A stretch of 64,000 nucleotides of DNA from Aquabacterium sp. (lineage in GTDB: Bacteria > Pseudomonadota > Gammaproteobacteria > Burkholderiales > Burkholderiaceae_C). A model generated the notes under the pieces. It saw only the letters and a program-made list of their open reading frames with translations. It was not told the origin of the DNA and searched no databases. The DNA lies in assembly GCF_016195855.1 (NCBI RefSeq), contig NZ_JACPYU010000003.1:744001-808000 (forward strand). Direction: 5' to 3'. The position numbers were made by a program, and so were the translations under genes. Positions 46,801 to 55,288 of this stretch are shown here, piece by piece. Position 1 is the stretch's first letter; every line of letters starts with the position of its first letter.

Positions 46801-47613
46801 GAACTTCACCGTCAGGTCGGCATCCAGGCGGCCATCACTGGCCTGCATCTGCCAGGGCTTGGGCACAAAAGGCCGCGCGGCGGCCAGCCAGTGCGGCACA
46901 TCCACGCTGTCCCATTTCACATGCACGGCAGAGCGCAGGCCCTCGGTGAAAGGCAAGGTATCGCCCTTGACGGACAAGGGGCTGCCGTCCACGCGGGCGC
47001 TCAACTGCGGCTGCACATCCACATTGACGAAGCTGGGCAGGTTGGACACAAAGGGCACGCCGATGTGCAACTGGTCGATGCGGTGCTCCTGGCTCAACAC
47101 CCGGTCGGTGTAGCGGATGACGCCGTCGTGCAACTCGATGTTGAACACCGCGAAGTGCGCGGGCTCGGATTCGGGCTTGGGGGTCTTGGGCTCGGCGGTG
47201 AGTTTGTCGAGCACGGCCGAGAAGTTGAACCGGTCAGCCGACTGGCGCTCAACCCACACATCGGGTTTGACCACGCTGACGCGGCGCAGCACCGGCGCCA
47301 GGCGCCAGACCGACTCCAGCGACAGCTGGGCTTCCACATGCTGAATTCGCAGCATGGGCGCCGATGCCGGGCCGATGGCCAGGCCGTCGAGTGCCACTAC
47401 GCCCGTCCAGGGATGGATCTGCACGCCCTGCACGGCCACCGGTGTGCCCAGTGCTTCGGTCGCGGCCTTTTCAATGTGGGGCCGGATCCAGCCTGGCAAC
47501 CACATGCCGGGCACCACGGTCCACAACACAGCCAGGCCTGCCACCACGGCCAGGGGGCGGCGCCAGCGCATCAGGGGGCCGGCGACAGAATCAGAAGAAG
47601 GAGCAGCAGTCAT
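43894..47613 (-). CDS. Large DUF748 / AsmA-like envelope protein
   Basis: About 1239 residues. A short N-terminal transmembrane helix (RRPLAVVAGLAVLWTVVPGMWL) is followed by a very long beta-rich region. Repeated AsmA/DUF748-like segments are seen (GVVALDGLAIGPASAPMLRI, HVEAQLSLESVWRLAPVLRRV, GEIDVNLPISGSLDDPEFSVG). The C-terminal part LGYVAFDAGQAELTAKAQQA and LDTLATKLADRPALKLQATG resembles an OmpA-like domain. Members are thought to form periplasm-spanning lipid-transport or envelope-assembly bridges. ATG 47613 is favoured; 47634 is possible. The gene stands alone. Confidence 0.82.
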   Translation of the reverse strand: MTAAPSSDSVAGPLMRWRRPLAVVAGLAVLWTVVPGMWLPGWIRPHIEKAATEALGTPVAVQGVQIHPWTGVVALDGLAIGPASAPMLRIQHVEAQLSLESVWRLAPVLRRVSVVKPDVWVERQSADRFNFSAVLDKLTAEPKTPKPESEPAHFAVFNIELHDGVIRYTDRVLSQEHRIDQLHIGVPFVSNLPSFVNVDVQPQLSARVDGSPLSVKGDTLPFTEGLRSAVHVKWDSVDVPHWLAAARPFVPKPWQMQASDGRLDADLTVKFEERKPPAVPRLSIEGGIKLNKLALNLPHAPALGLVDAGWQSLEVQGLDAQPLERQVKVGAVLLDGVNWRSRPVASASRAASGAASTPASSSTKPAPSDKAAPWAWQVGQVRVGVARLDIQTEAKQAWPAIEQVRLQLDGLSSQASAKPANWQLELRDEHDASLLAQGHVQAAKQLLDAQVNLSKVQIAPWLAPVADALSLPLHIEQGQLGVQAQLNARLLAGSALEPAEVRLLSGHVSLSQLDARAAKKTDKGQGDHVKLDDLALDGIQAQLDLSAAPTLRTLSMDKLSINKLDAAVTRGPRGEWMGMAVPAGDKPSPANQSRSSAKSPTAPDPQLVLKELHCSACQVQFKDQTVTPAAQFEVHQTDLQLAELGNDLSHPIRLELDTLAQGKGRVQLKGSVKPQPLVVDAKLKVAGLDLRAVQPYIDPLVNITLAGAKAQADGQLNLQMPSKGSMQARYKGRVGLSDVRVLDRVNDADFLSWQSLSLDGTDLAINGDAVDANLGRIALKDFYGRLIINPSGQLNVAGIMRHEAGAQARSLTTPETAASASAAKSVPTSAPAPAPAASQAPPVATASAKPVPKLRWQQILLSKGRVDFTDNFIKPNYSARLTQIEGDVSAVSSTKPEPATVKISGAVDDAAPLSITGQLHPLGPKLYTDIQGSAKGIELTRLTPYASRYAGYAIEKGTLSVTVHYKIDGGKLEASNQVFLDQLTFGEKTDSPEATKLPVLFAVSLLKNSRGEIDVNLPISGSLDDPEFSVGGIIWRVIVNLITKAVTAPFALLSGGGSDELGYVAFDAGQAELTAKAQQALDTLATKLADRPALKLQATGRADPALDVEGLRKLHVETLMRAAKAKANGQAMAEVQIAPEERGTWLAAAYKAADIKKPRNLIGLAKTLPDAEMEALLKNAAPVGPEVLRALANQRGDQVKAYLSRKLPPERVLLTASKVGNEGLADDKGPSTRVQFEIK

Positions 47614-47766
47614 CAAAGGTGTCCAAAAGGCCATGCACACGCCGGCCTGGGCGGGCGGCAAAGCCCATTGGACGATGTTACAGGCAGCAGGTCCATGACG
47701 CTGACATCATGCGCCGGTCGCGCGCCCTGGATCAAGCCTCACGGGGCCGATCCGGGCGGGCCGATT

Positions 47767-48363
47767 TCAGGTGGTCGATGCCCCTAGCCTGGCCAGGTCG
47801 GCCGGCCGGTCGATGTCCAGCAAGATGCCGGCGTCGTCGACCTCGATGTGCACGGCCTGCTGCCAGTCCAGCAGGTGGCGCGCACCCTGGTCGCCGCGCA
47901 ACTGGCTCAGCGCCTCAAAGCAGGCGCGTGGCAGGCCACGGGGTTGCCCCATCTGGCCCTGGTAGCGCGGCACCACGGCCCGCCCTTGGTCACGCAAGGC
48001 CTGGTGGACCCGGCGCAGGGTTTCGGCAGACACGGATGGCATGTCCACCAGATCAACGACCACACCCTCGACCTGTGGCATGGCCAGCAGGGCACGGGCC
48101 CCGCAGGCCAGCGAATGGCCCATGCCAGGGTCGGCCTGATCGACCGGATCGCAGATCAGGACCTGGGCACCATGCTGCCTGGCCAGCGCCGATGCGGCCT
48201 CGTCATCCGGACGCAGCACGATCAGCAAGGGCTGGCTCATGCCGGCGTGGCGTGCCAGCGTGGCCTCCAGCAAGGTGCGCCCGTCGGGCAGGCGTGCCAG
48301 GCGCTTGTCGGCACCAAAACGTGTGCCCCGCCCGGCGGCGAGGATGAGGCCGGCGATGCTCAT
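47767..48363 (-). CDS. mocA: MobA-like nucleotidyltransferase, probable molybdenum cofactor cytidylyltransferase
   Basis: About 198 residues, [20 protein letters not shown], with the NTP-binding loop LAAGRGTRFG-D-K, VVVDLVDMPSVSAETLRR and GQPRGLPRACFEAL. These are features of MocA/MobA-type transferases, which add CMP or GMP to molybdopterin. MocA (CMP) is inferred because the adjacent oxidoreductase is of the xanthine-dehydrogenase class, which uses the cytosine form. Its ATG overlaps the xdhC TGA (ATGA), so it is translationally coupled to it. Confidence 0.85.
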   Translation of the reverse strand: MSIAGLILAAGRGTRFGADKRLARLPDGRTLLEATLARHAGMSQPLLIVLRPDDEAASALARQHGAQVLICDPVDQADPGMGHSLACGARALLAMPQVEGVVVDLVDMPSVSAETLRRVHQALRDQGRAVVPRYQGQMGQPRGLPRACFEALSQLRGDQGARHLLDWQQAVHIEVDDAGILLDIDRPADLARLGASTT

Positions 48364-49448
48364 GGCGCCGGTCTGTGCGGCGACGCGCTTGATGCCGCCG
48401 CCAAGGCGCAAACACCGCCCGCCACATCAACCAGATCCGACATCCATGCGGGGCGGGACAGCCTGGGTGCCCAGGGGTCTCCGCCCGTCTCCAGCAGGCG
48501 GCGCACCTGGATCAGCTCGGCAGCGATCGACACCGCGATCTCGGCGGGCGAGCGCGAGCCAATGGGCAGGCCCACCGGCCCCCGCAAACGGGCCACCTGG
48601 GTGGCCGTCAAGTCAAACTGCTGCAGGCGGTCCTTGCGGCGCGCCGTGGTCATGCTGGAGCCCAAGGCCCCCACGTAGAAGGCCGGGGTCTTCAAGGCCT
48701 CCATGAGGGCCAGGTCATCCAGCTTGGGGTCATGGGTCACGGTGACCACGGCGGTGCGTTCATCGCAGGCAAAGGCCAGCACGACGTCATCGGGCATGCC
48801 GGCCACCAGCGTGGCACCGGGCTCTTGCCAGGTGCCGGTGTACTCGGTGCGCGGGTCGCACAGGCTGACGGCATAACCCAGCGACTGCGCGATGGGCAGC
48901 AGGTAGCGGCTGACCTCGGTGGCGCCAATGAGCAGCAATCGGTAAAGCGGCCCCAGCACGGTGGTGAAGCCGGCCTCGTCATCATGGAAATCAAGGGCCT
49001 GCCCGGCAGGCGACAGGGTCACGCGGCCGCTGAGGTAATCCAGGCGCTTGACGATCAATTGCCGAGCCTGGATCGCGCGCAAGGCTTGCTGGGTTGGCGC
49101 AAGAGGCCAGAAGGGCTCGACCGCCAGGCGCAGGGCGTTGCCGCAGGGCAGGCGGTAGCGCTCACGCTCGGCCGCATCACGCCCATAGACACGCGTCAGC
49201 ACGCGGGGCTGGCCGGGTTCGGGCGCTTGCCACAATGCGCCGCCCATGACCTCATGCACCAGGTCGTCTTCCACACAACCACCGGAGACCGAGCCGGTGA
49301 TCAGGCCCTGCTCGCTGATGACGGCCATGGCACCGGGCGGACGCGGGCTGGCGCCAAAGGTGCCCAGCACGGTGACCAGCACGCAGCGTTGCCCGGCCGC
49401 CTGCCAGCGCAGGGCCTGCGCCAGCACCTCGTGGTCGTTGCTATGCAT
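48360..49448 (-). CDS. xdhC: XdhC-family molybdenum-enzyme maturation protein
   Basis: About 362 residues. [20 protein letters not shown] and [13 protein letters not shown] form the XdhC N-terminal CoxI-like domain. A C-terminal Rossmann-like region follows ([47 protein letters not shown]). XdhC proteins bind and sulfurate the Mo cofactor and insert it into XDH-class enzymes. The ATG at 49448 overlaps the stop of the large oxidoreductase subunit by eight bases. It lies between that gene and mocA. Confidence 0.92.
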   Translation of the reverse strand: MHSNDHEVLAQALRWQAAGQRCVLVTVLGTFGASPRPPGAMAVISEQGLITGSVSGGCVEDDLVHEVMGGALWQAPEPGQPRVLTRVYGRDAAERERYRLPCGNALRLAVEPFWPLAPTQQALRAIQARQLIVKRLDYLSGRVTLSPAGQALDFHDDEAGFTTVLGPLYRLLLIGATEVSRYLLPIAQSLGYAVSLCDPRTEYTGTWQEPGATLVAGMPDDVVLAFACDERTAVVTVTHDPKLDDLALMEALKTPAFYVGALGSSMTTARRKDRLQQFDLTATQVARLRGPVGLPIGSRSPAEIAVSIAAELIQVRRLLETGGDPWAPRLSRPAWMSDLVDVAGGVCALAAASSASPHRPAP

Positions 49449-51696
49449 GGTCCAGCCTGATGGGCAGGGCACGCACGCGCTTTTTCGTGAGCGCGTACAC
49501 GGCGTTTGTCACGGCCGGGGCAATCGGCGGTGTGCCGGGCTCGCCCACGCCACCAGGCGCGGCCGTGCTGGGCACGATATGGGTCTCGACCACAGGCATC
49601 TGCGCCATGTGCAGCGCGTCGTAACTGGGGAAGTTGCCTTGCTCGACGCGGCCGTTGGCCAGGGTGATCTCGCCATACAAGGCGGCACTCAAGCCATAGA
49701 CGATCGAGCTTTGCATCTGCGCCTCGACGGTGTCGGGGTTGACCACCACACCGCAGTCGATCGCGCAGACCACGCGGTGCACCCTGACCTGCCCGCCCTC
49801 CACCGACACCTCGGCCACTTCGGCGCAGATCGAACCAAAGGATTCATGCAGGGCCACGCCACGCGCACGGCCTGCCGGCAAAGGCGAGCCCCAGCCGGCC
49901 TTGGATGCCGCCAGGTCCAGCACAGCCTGGTGGCGCGGGTGCTTGCCCAGCAGGCTGCGGCGGTAGGCCACCGGGTCTTGCCCCACGGCCCAGGCCAGTT
50001 CGTCCACGAAGCTTTCAGTGAAGAAGGCGTTGTACGAGTGGCCCACGCTGCGCCAGGAGCCCACGGGCACGGGCGTCTCAGGCCGGATCTGGCGAACCGC
50101 GATGCTGTCGAAGTCGTAAGGGATGTCGAAGGCGCCTTCGATCTGGTTCTTGTCGGGCGTGTTGGAGGCCATGGCCGGCATCAGGCGGCGCACCGTGTCA
50201 TAGCTCACCGACTGAGCGGCCACGCGGTTGGACCAGGCGGTCACACGGCCCTTGGCGTCCACCGCGGCACGGAACTCGGACAGGGCGGCCGGCCGGTACA
50301 CGTCATGCTGCATGTCTTCTTCACGGGTCCACAGCAGCTTGACGGGCTTGCCGTCCAGCGCCTTGGCAATGGCCACGGCCTGCTCGACCATGTCCACCTC
50401 CAGCCGGCGGCCAAAGCCCCCACCCAGATAAGGCACGTGCAGCTTGACCTTGTCCGAGTCGATACCGGCCACCTGCCCGGCCTTCCACTTGGCCAGTGAG
50501 GGCGCCTGGGTCGAGCACCAGACCTCGGCATGGCCGTCCTTGACCTGGGCCACGCAGTTGATGGGCTCCATGGCGGCATGGGCCAACAGGGGCGCCCAGT
50601 AGCTGGACTCGATCACCTTGGCGGCCTGCTTGACGGCCTCGTCCGTGTTGCCCTTGGTGCCGTAGGCAAAGCCCTTGTTGGCGGCGAGCTCGGCCTGGTA
50701 GTGCTTGAGCATGTCGGCCGACGAGTACGTGTCGTTGGGCGATGGCTCGTACGTGATCTTGAGCTCGGCCAGCGCCTGCTTGGCGCGCCACCAGTTGTTG
50801 GCCACCACCACCACGCCTTGCGGAAGGCGCAGCACCTTGAGCACACCCTTGCGTTGCAGCACGGCCTTGTCGTCCACGCTGGCCACCTTGGCGCCAAACA
50901 CCGGCGGCTGGGCAATGGCGGCATAGACCATGCCATCCACCTTGACGTCGATGCCGAACACGGCCGAGCCATCGGTCTTGGCGGGGATGTCGTTGCGGGC
51001 GACGGGCTTGCCGATCAGCTTGTACTGGCTGGGGTCCTTGAAGCGCACGTTCTGGGGTGGCGTCAGGGCCGAAGCCTCCTTGGCCAGCTCGCCAAAGCCC
51101 AGCTTGGCACCGCTCTTCGTGTTGATGACCTGGCCGGCCTCGACACGGCATTGGTCTGCCGCAATCGACCACCGCTTGGCCGCCGACTCCACCAGCATGG
51201 CGCGGGCCGTGGCACCGGCCAGGCGCAAGGGCTCCCAGGCATCGCGGATGCTGGCCGAGCCGCCGGTGACCTGCAGCGACAAGGCATAACCCAGGCGCTG
51301 CACGCTGGCGCGCACCATGCGGGCCAAGGCGCCATCGTCGTCCGACGTGAAAGGCACGACGTTGAGCATCATGGTGGCGTTGGCGTAGATCTGCGCCACA
51401 GGTGCCTGCTCGACCTGCACGTCTTCCCAACGCGCATCCAGCTCTTCCACCAGCAGCATGGGCAGCGAGGTCAGCACGCCCTGCCCCATCTCGGAGCGCG
51501 GCACGGCCACGGTCACCTTGCCGTCCGGCGCGATCTTGACCCAGCCATTGAGGGCCACCTCGCCCCCTTCGACCGACAGGATCGAGCCCGAGCCCAGGCG
51601 GTCGGATGCAGAAGGCTTGCCACAGCCCACCAGCAAGCCACCTGACAAGGCCGCACCGGTGATCAGGAACTGGCGGCGAGAAACAGTCGTCTTCAT
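49441..51696 (-). CDS. Molybdopterin-binding subunit of an isoquinoline/aldehyde oxidoreductase (IorB-like), TAG stop
   Basis: A 751-residue XDH-family large subunit. The N-terminus [20 protein letters not shown] carries a Tat-type SRRQFL motif and a hydrophobic run, then a Cys (VGCGKPS) near the cleavage region. This marks export of the folded Mo enzyme. Motifs include [60 protein letters not shown] and [15 protein letters not shown] with the glutamate that acts as base. This resembles IorB, which oxidises N-heterocycles or aldehydes. The gene ends in TAG. It directly follows the iron-sulfur subunit (ATGA overlap). Confidence 0.9.
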   Translation of the reverse strand: MKTTVSRRQFLITGAALSGGLLVGCGKPSASDRLGSGSILSVEGGEVALNGWVKIAPDGKVTVAVPRSEMGQGVLTSLPMLLVEELDARWEDVQVEQAPVAQIYANATMMLNVVPFTSDDDGALARMVRASVQRLGYALSLQVTGGSASIRDAWEPLRLAGATARAMLVESAAKRWSIAADQCRVEAGQVINTKSGAKLGFGELAKEASALTPPQNVRFKDPSQYKLIGKPVARNDIPAKTDGSAVFGIDVKVDGMVYAAIAQPPVFGAKVASVDDKAVLQRKGVLKVLRLPQGVVVVANNWWRAKQALAELKITYEPSPNDTYSSADMLKHYQAELAANKGFAYGTKGNTDEAVKQAAKVIESSYWAPLLAHAAMEPINCVAQVKDGHAEVWCSTQAPSLAKWKAGQVAGIDSDKVKLHVPYLGGGFGRRLEVDMVEQAVAIAKALDGKPVKLLWTREEDMQHDVYRPAALSEFRAAVDAKGRVTAWSNRVAAQSVSYDTVRRLMPAMASNTPDKNQIEGAFDIPYDFDSIAVRQIRPETPVPVGSWRSVGHSYNAFFTESFVDELAWAVGQDPVAYRRSLLGKHPRHQAVLDLAASKAGWGSPLPAGRARGVALHESFGSICAEVAEVSVEGGQVRVHRVVCAIDCGVVVNPDTVEAQMQSSIVYGLSAALYGEITLANGRVEQGNFPSYDALHMAQMPVVETHIVPSTAAPGGVGEPGTPPIAPAVTNAVYALTKKRVRALPIRLDHA

Positions 51697-52172
51697 GCCT
51701 GCTTCTCCTGTGCCGATGCTGCAGATGTGGCAGAGGCCGCCGTGTGGATGGCCGCACGCACGCGCTGGTAGGTGCCGCAACGGCAGATGTTGGTCATGGC
51801 CGCGTCGATGTCGGCATCGGTGGGCTGAGGTTTGTCACGCAACAAGGCGGACGCTGCCATCAGCATGCCGGACTGGCAGTAGCCGCACTGCGGCACCTGG
51901 TGCGTGATCCACGCGGCCTGCAGGCGCTTAAGGACAGGGTCGTCCTTGGCCTCGATGGTCTGCACCGCCTTGCCACCGGCAAACGACACCGGGATCGAAC
52001 ACGAACGCATGGCCGTGCCATCGATGTGCACCGTGCAGGCGCCGCAAGCGGCGACGCCGCAGCCGAATTTCGTTCCCGTGTGGCCCAGCTCGTCACGCAG
52101 GACCCACAGCAAAGGCATGTCGTCTTCGACATCCACGGAAACGGACTGACCGTTGAGCTTGAATGTGTGCAT
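51693..52172 (-). CDS. [2Fe-2S] small subunit of an isoquinoline-type oxidoreductase (IorA-like)
   Basis: A 159-residue iron-sulfur subunit. The first cluster (C38, C43, C46, C58: [18 protein letters not shown] and RSC) is plant-type; the second (C96, C99, C130, C132: [10 protein letters not shown] and [12 protein letters not shown]) is the helical domain. It transfers electrons from the Mo centre. First gene of the cassette, divergent from the tetR gene, with its stop overlapping the start of the large subunit. An Ala/Ser-rich C-terminal tail follows. Confidence 0.95.
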   Translation of the reverse strand: MHTFKLNGQSVSVDVEDDMPLLWVLRDELGHTGTKFGCGVAACGACTVHIDGTAMRSCSIPVSFAGGKAVQTIEAKDDPVLKRLQAAWITHQVPQCGYCQSGMLMAASALLRDKPQPTDADIDAAMTNICRCGTYQRVRAAIHTAASATSAASAQEKQA

Positions 52173-52174
52173 GG

Positions 52175-52187
52175 TGTACAGCGTACA
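52175..52187. promoter_or_regulatory. Candidate TetR operator between the iorA-like and tetR genes
   Basis: The inverted repeat TGTAC-AGC-GTACA sits three bases upstream of the iorA-like ATG. A half-site-like GGGTACAG occurs near 52213, before the tetR ATG. The 55-bp divergent region is small enough for one repressor to control both genes. Confidence 0.5.
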
Positions 52188-52227
52188 TCTTTCTGACCGG
52201 TGCCGTCAAGCAGGGTACAGTGGGCGC

Positions 52228-52797
52228 ATGTCTTACCCCAAGAAGATCAGCCGAGAGACCGTTCTGGAGACGGCTCTGGCCTTCATCGAAAGCCAGGGGC
52301 TGGCCGAGTTGTCGATGCGGACGCTGGCCAGCAGCCTGGGGGTCACGCCCAACGCACTGTATCGCTATTTCCCCAGCAAGGCCGAGCTGGAATTCGCCAT
52401 GGCCGACGAGGGCTGCAAGCTGCTGCTGGCTGCACTGGAAGACGCCGCCAAGGGGCTTGCGCCACCGGACGCGATGCGGGCCGTGGCGCGCGCCTACATC
52501 CGCTTTGCGCGCAGCTACCCGCAGCTCTATGCCATCAAGATGAAATACAACTCGGGCGACCAGGCCAAGTCCGGTAGCCACGACGATATATGGGGCTTTG
52601 TCATCCAGTTGGCCAGCAGCCTGCCCACGCCGTGGGACCCCAAGGACCTGGCCATGTCCCTGTGGGCCTTCCTGCATGGCATGGTGGAGCTGGACCGCGC
52701 CAACTTGCTGGAAGGCCAGCAACCCGAAGCGGCCATCGAGGTCGGGCTGGATGTGATGCTGGCGGGCTTGATGGCCACGATGAGGTCTTCAACGTGA
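52228..52797 (+). CDS. TetR-family regulator of the oxidoreductase cassette
   Basis: About 189 residues, MSYPKKISRETVLETALAFI. The N-terminal helix-turn-helix is clear (LAELSMRTLASSLGVTPNALYRYF) with the typical PNALYRYF recognition helix. The C-terminal ligand-binding domain is all-helical (AMRAVARAYIRFARSYPQLY). Divergently transcribed from the IorAB-XdhC-MocA genes with a short shared promoter region, so it is the likely repressor. The inducer is presumably the substrate, but unknown. Confidence 0.92.
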   Translation: MSYPKKISRETVLETALAFIESQGLAELSMRTLASSLGVTPNALYRYFPSKAELEFAMADEGCKLLLAALEDAAKGLAPPDAMRAVARAYIRFARSYPQLYAIKMKYNSGDQAKSGSHDDIWGFVIQLASSLPTPWDPKDLAMSLWAFLHGMVELDRANLLEGQQPEAAIEVGLDVMLAGLMATMRSST

Positions 52798-52930
52798 AAC
52801 GACTGTATCGAGTGTGAATTGCGTCACCACAACACTTGTGCAACAGGGTGATAAAGATGGGCGCAGCAGCCGATAAGCAAGTAATACTCAAGTTGACAGC
52901 CTTCATCAAGGGGCGTCAAACACACCGCTG

Positions 52931-53860
52931 ATGCTGCTTGCGCCTGACACCATCGCCCCGACAGAGGGCCTGACGGATGGCCCCGATCTGGACACCCCTG
53001 ATCTGAGCCGCCTGAGCCGCCGAACCTGGTTGCGACGCGCCGCCAGCACCATGGCCCTGGGCCTGGGCAGCCCGCTGCTGCATGCGGCATCTGCTGCACC
53101 AAGCAGCGCCTCCAACACCACATCGGCCCCGGCCTCGGCCACACCGCCCAGCCAGGCCCTGATCCTGTGCTACCACCGCTTTGCCGACACCGTGGCCGAC
53201 AGCATGACGGTGCGCAAGAGCACCTTCACGGACCACCTGCAAGCCATCCAGGACACGGGCGCGCACGTCATCCCGCTGGCCGATCTGGTGGCCTTCCGCC
53301 AAGGCAAGCTGGCCAAGCTGCCACCACGTGCGGTCGTCATCACGGTGGACGACGGCCACCGCACAGTCTCTGAAGTCTTTGCGCCCATGGTGGCCCACAC
53401 CAACTGGCCCATCACCCTGTTCATCTACCCCTCGGCCATCTCCAACGCCAGCTATGCCATGCGCTGGGAGCACCTCAAGCAGTTGCAGGCCACAGGGCAC
53501 TACAGCATCCAGTCGCACACCTACTGGCACCCCAATCTGGTCAGGGAACGCAAGCAGCAATCCCCTGAAGACTTCGAGCGCTTTGCCCGCAACCAGCTGC
53601 AACGGTCCAAAGCGGTGCTGCAAGATCGTTTCGGGCAACCGGTGAACTTCCTGGCCTGGCCCTTCGGCATGTTCGACGAGGGCCTGATGGACATGGCCAC
53701 GGCCGTGGGCTACCAGGCTTCACTTGCCCTGGGCAACAAACCTTGTACCGCCAGCGACCCCCTGCAGGCCTTGCCTCGTTACCTCATGGTGGACGAGGTC
53801 AGCGGCAAACGCCTGCACCAGCTCATCACCTCGGCCTTCCCCGCAGGAGCTTCGACATGA
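52931..53860 (+). CDS. Exported polysaccharide deacetylase (NodB domain)
   Basis: A 309-residue enzyme. The N-terminus contains twin Arg pairs (LSRRTWLRRAASTMAL) before a hydrophobic Ala-rich segment, so Tat or Sec export is likely. The NodB domain has ALILCYHRFADTV, VVITVDDGHRTVSEVF (metal DD), SIQSHTYWHPNL (H-x3-H type) and FLAWPFGMFD. It removes N-acetyl groups from an extracellular or periplasmic polysaccharide. Its stop overlaps the next gene (ATGA), forming an operon with a glycoside-hydrolase-like protein. Confidence 0.9.
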   Translation: MLLAPDTIAPTEGLTDGPDLDTPDLSRLSRRTWLRRAASTMALGLGSPLLHAASAAPSSASNTTSAPASATPPSQALILCYHRFADTVADSMTVRKSTFTDHLQAIQDTGAHVIPLADLVAFRQGKLAKLPPRAVVITVDDGHRTVSEVFAPMVAHTNWPITLFIYPSAISNASYAMRWEHLKQLQATGHYSIQSHTYWHPNLVRERKQQSPEDFERFARNQLQRSKAVLQDRFGQPVNFLAWPFGMFDEGLMDMATAVGYQASLALGNKPCTASDPLQALPRYLMVDEVSGKRLHQLITSAFPAGAST

Positions 53861-55284
53861 ACGTCTCACGCCATCAAGGCATCGCATTGGCCATCGGGGC
53901 CATGCTGCTGGCCAGCCTGACACTCAGCGTCTCGCTACGCGCCCAACCCAGTGCGGCCAACACGCCAGCGTCGGTGGCATCCGTGGCATCGGCGGCCTCG
54001 GTGGCCTCGATGCCCGCCACACCACCGGTGGCGGTGACACCCTTGCGCGGCATGGTCATCGACGCCGACACCAAACAGGGCATTCCCCTGGCCTATGTGG
54101 TCAGCGGCGACACCACCGTGCGCACCGACCATGACGGCCGCTTCACCCTGCCCGCATCCATGGCTGGCCAGGCCGTGGGCGCCCGTATGCCAGGCTACCG
54201 CCAGCAACAAGGCAAGCTGCAGGCAGCTGCCGCCGGCCCCACCACGCTGACGCTGCGCAAGTTCGAATCACGCGGCCTGTACCTGTCGGCCTGGGGCATT
54301 GGCAGCAGCAAGCTGCGCGGCGACGCCCTCGCCCTGATGGCCCAGACCGACCTCAACACCCTGGTCATCGACGTCAAGGGCGATGCCGGCATCGTGCCCT
54401 ACCGCAGTGAAGTCTGGGAGGCCCTGGGCTACCCCAAGCAGACCGTGGTCACCGTGCACGACATGCCCGCCCTGATCAAGGACCTGCACGACAAGGGCAT
54501 CTACCTGATCGCCCGCGTGGTCACCTTCAAGGATGACAAGATGGCCAACGCCAAGCCGCAGTGGGCCATCAAGACCAGCGGCGGCGCCATCTGGAAGGAC
54601 CGCGAAGGCCTGTCCTGGCTGGACCCTTCCATCCCCGCCACCTGGGAGCCCGCCGTGGCCATGGCCGAAGAAGCCGCCAAGCTGGGCTTTGACGAGATCC
54701 AGTTCGATTACGTCCGCTTCCCCGACACGCCCGGCCTGCAGTTCTCGCAGCCCAACACCTGGGAGGTGCGCCCCTTCATGATCTCGGCCTTCCTGGACAA
54801 GGCGCGGCAACGCCTGGCCAAGTACAACGTCTACATGTCGGCCGACATCTTTGGCTATGTATGCTGGAACCTCAACGACACCCTGATCGGCCAACAGCTG
54901 GAGATGCTGTCTGACCGGCTGGACTACCTCTCGCCCATGCTCTACCCCTCGGGCTTCACCTGGGGCATCCCGGGCCACGTGATGGCCGTGGGCTCGCCTT
55001 ACGAGATCGTGCACCACTCGCTGCAAGCGGCCATCGAGCGCTCGGGCATGAGCGGTGTGCGTTTCCGCCCCTGGCTGCAATCGTTCAAGGACTACGCCTT
55101 TGACCGCCGCGTGTTTGGCGAAAAGGAAATCCGCGCCCAGATCCAGGCCGCTGAAGACGTGCACGCCCAAGGCTGGTTGCTGTGGAACGCCAGCAACCAC
55201 TACAGCACGGCCGGCCTGAACGTGAAGAAGCTGCCCATGAGCCCGGCTGCCAAACCAGCCACGGCGGTGGCCAGCGTACCCTGA
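53857..55284 (+). CDS. Putative glycoside hydrolase (DUF4015-like), exported
   Basis: A 475-residue exported protein. Signal region residues ~8-30 (GIALAIGAMLLASLTLSVSL). A small beta-sandwich like carboxypeptidase-regulatory domains follows (GMVIDADTKQGIPLAYVVSG, DHDGRFTLP). The catalytic-type TIM barrel has SAWGIGSSKLRGDALALM, LNTLVIDVKGDAGIVPYRSE, FDEIQFDYVRFPDTPG and LSPMLYPSGFTWGIPG. It matches the putative glycoside hydrolase family DUF4015, relatives of the GH-like half of PgaB-type proteins. ATG overlaps the deacetylase stop. Whether it cuts the deacetylated polymer is inference. Confidence 0.85.
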   Translation: MNVSRHQGIALAIGAMLLASLTLSVSLRAQPSAANTPASVASVASAASVASMPATPPVAVTPLRGMVIDADTKQGIPLAYVVSGDTTVRTDHDGRFTLPASMAGQAVGARMPGYRQQQGKLQAAAAGPTTLTLRKFESRGLYLSAWGIGSSKLRGDALALMAQTDLNTLVIDVKGDAGIVPYRSEVWEALGYPKQTVVTVHDMPALIKDLHDKGIYLIARVVTFKDDKMANAKPQWAIKTSGGAIWKDREGLSWLDPSIPATWEPAVAMAEEAAKLGFDEIQFDYVRFPDTPGLQFSQPNTWEVRPFMISAFLDKARQRLAKYNVYMSADIFGYVCWNLNDTLIGQQLEMLSDRLDYLSPMLYPSGFTWGIPGHVMAVGSPYEIVHHSLQAAIERSGMSGVRFRPWLQSFKDYAFDRRVFGEKEIRAQIQAAEDVHAQGWLLWNASNHYSTAGLNVKKLPMSPAAKPATAVASVP

Positions 55285-55288
55285 CCTC

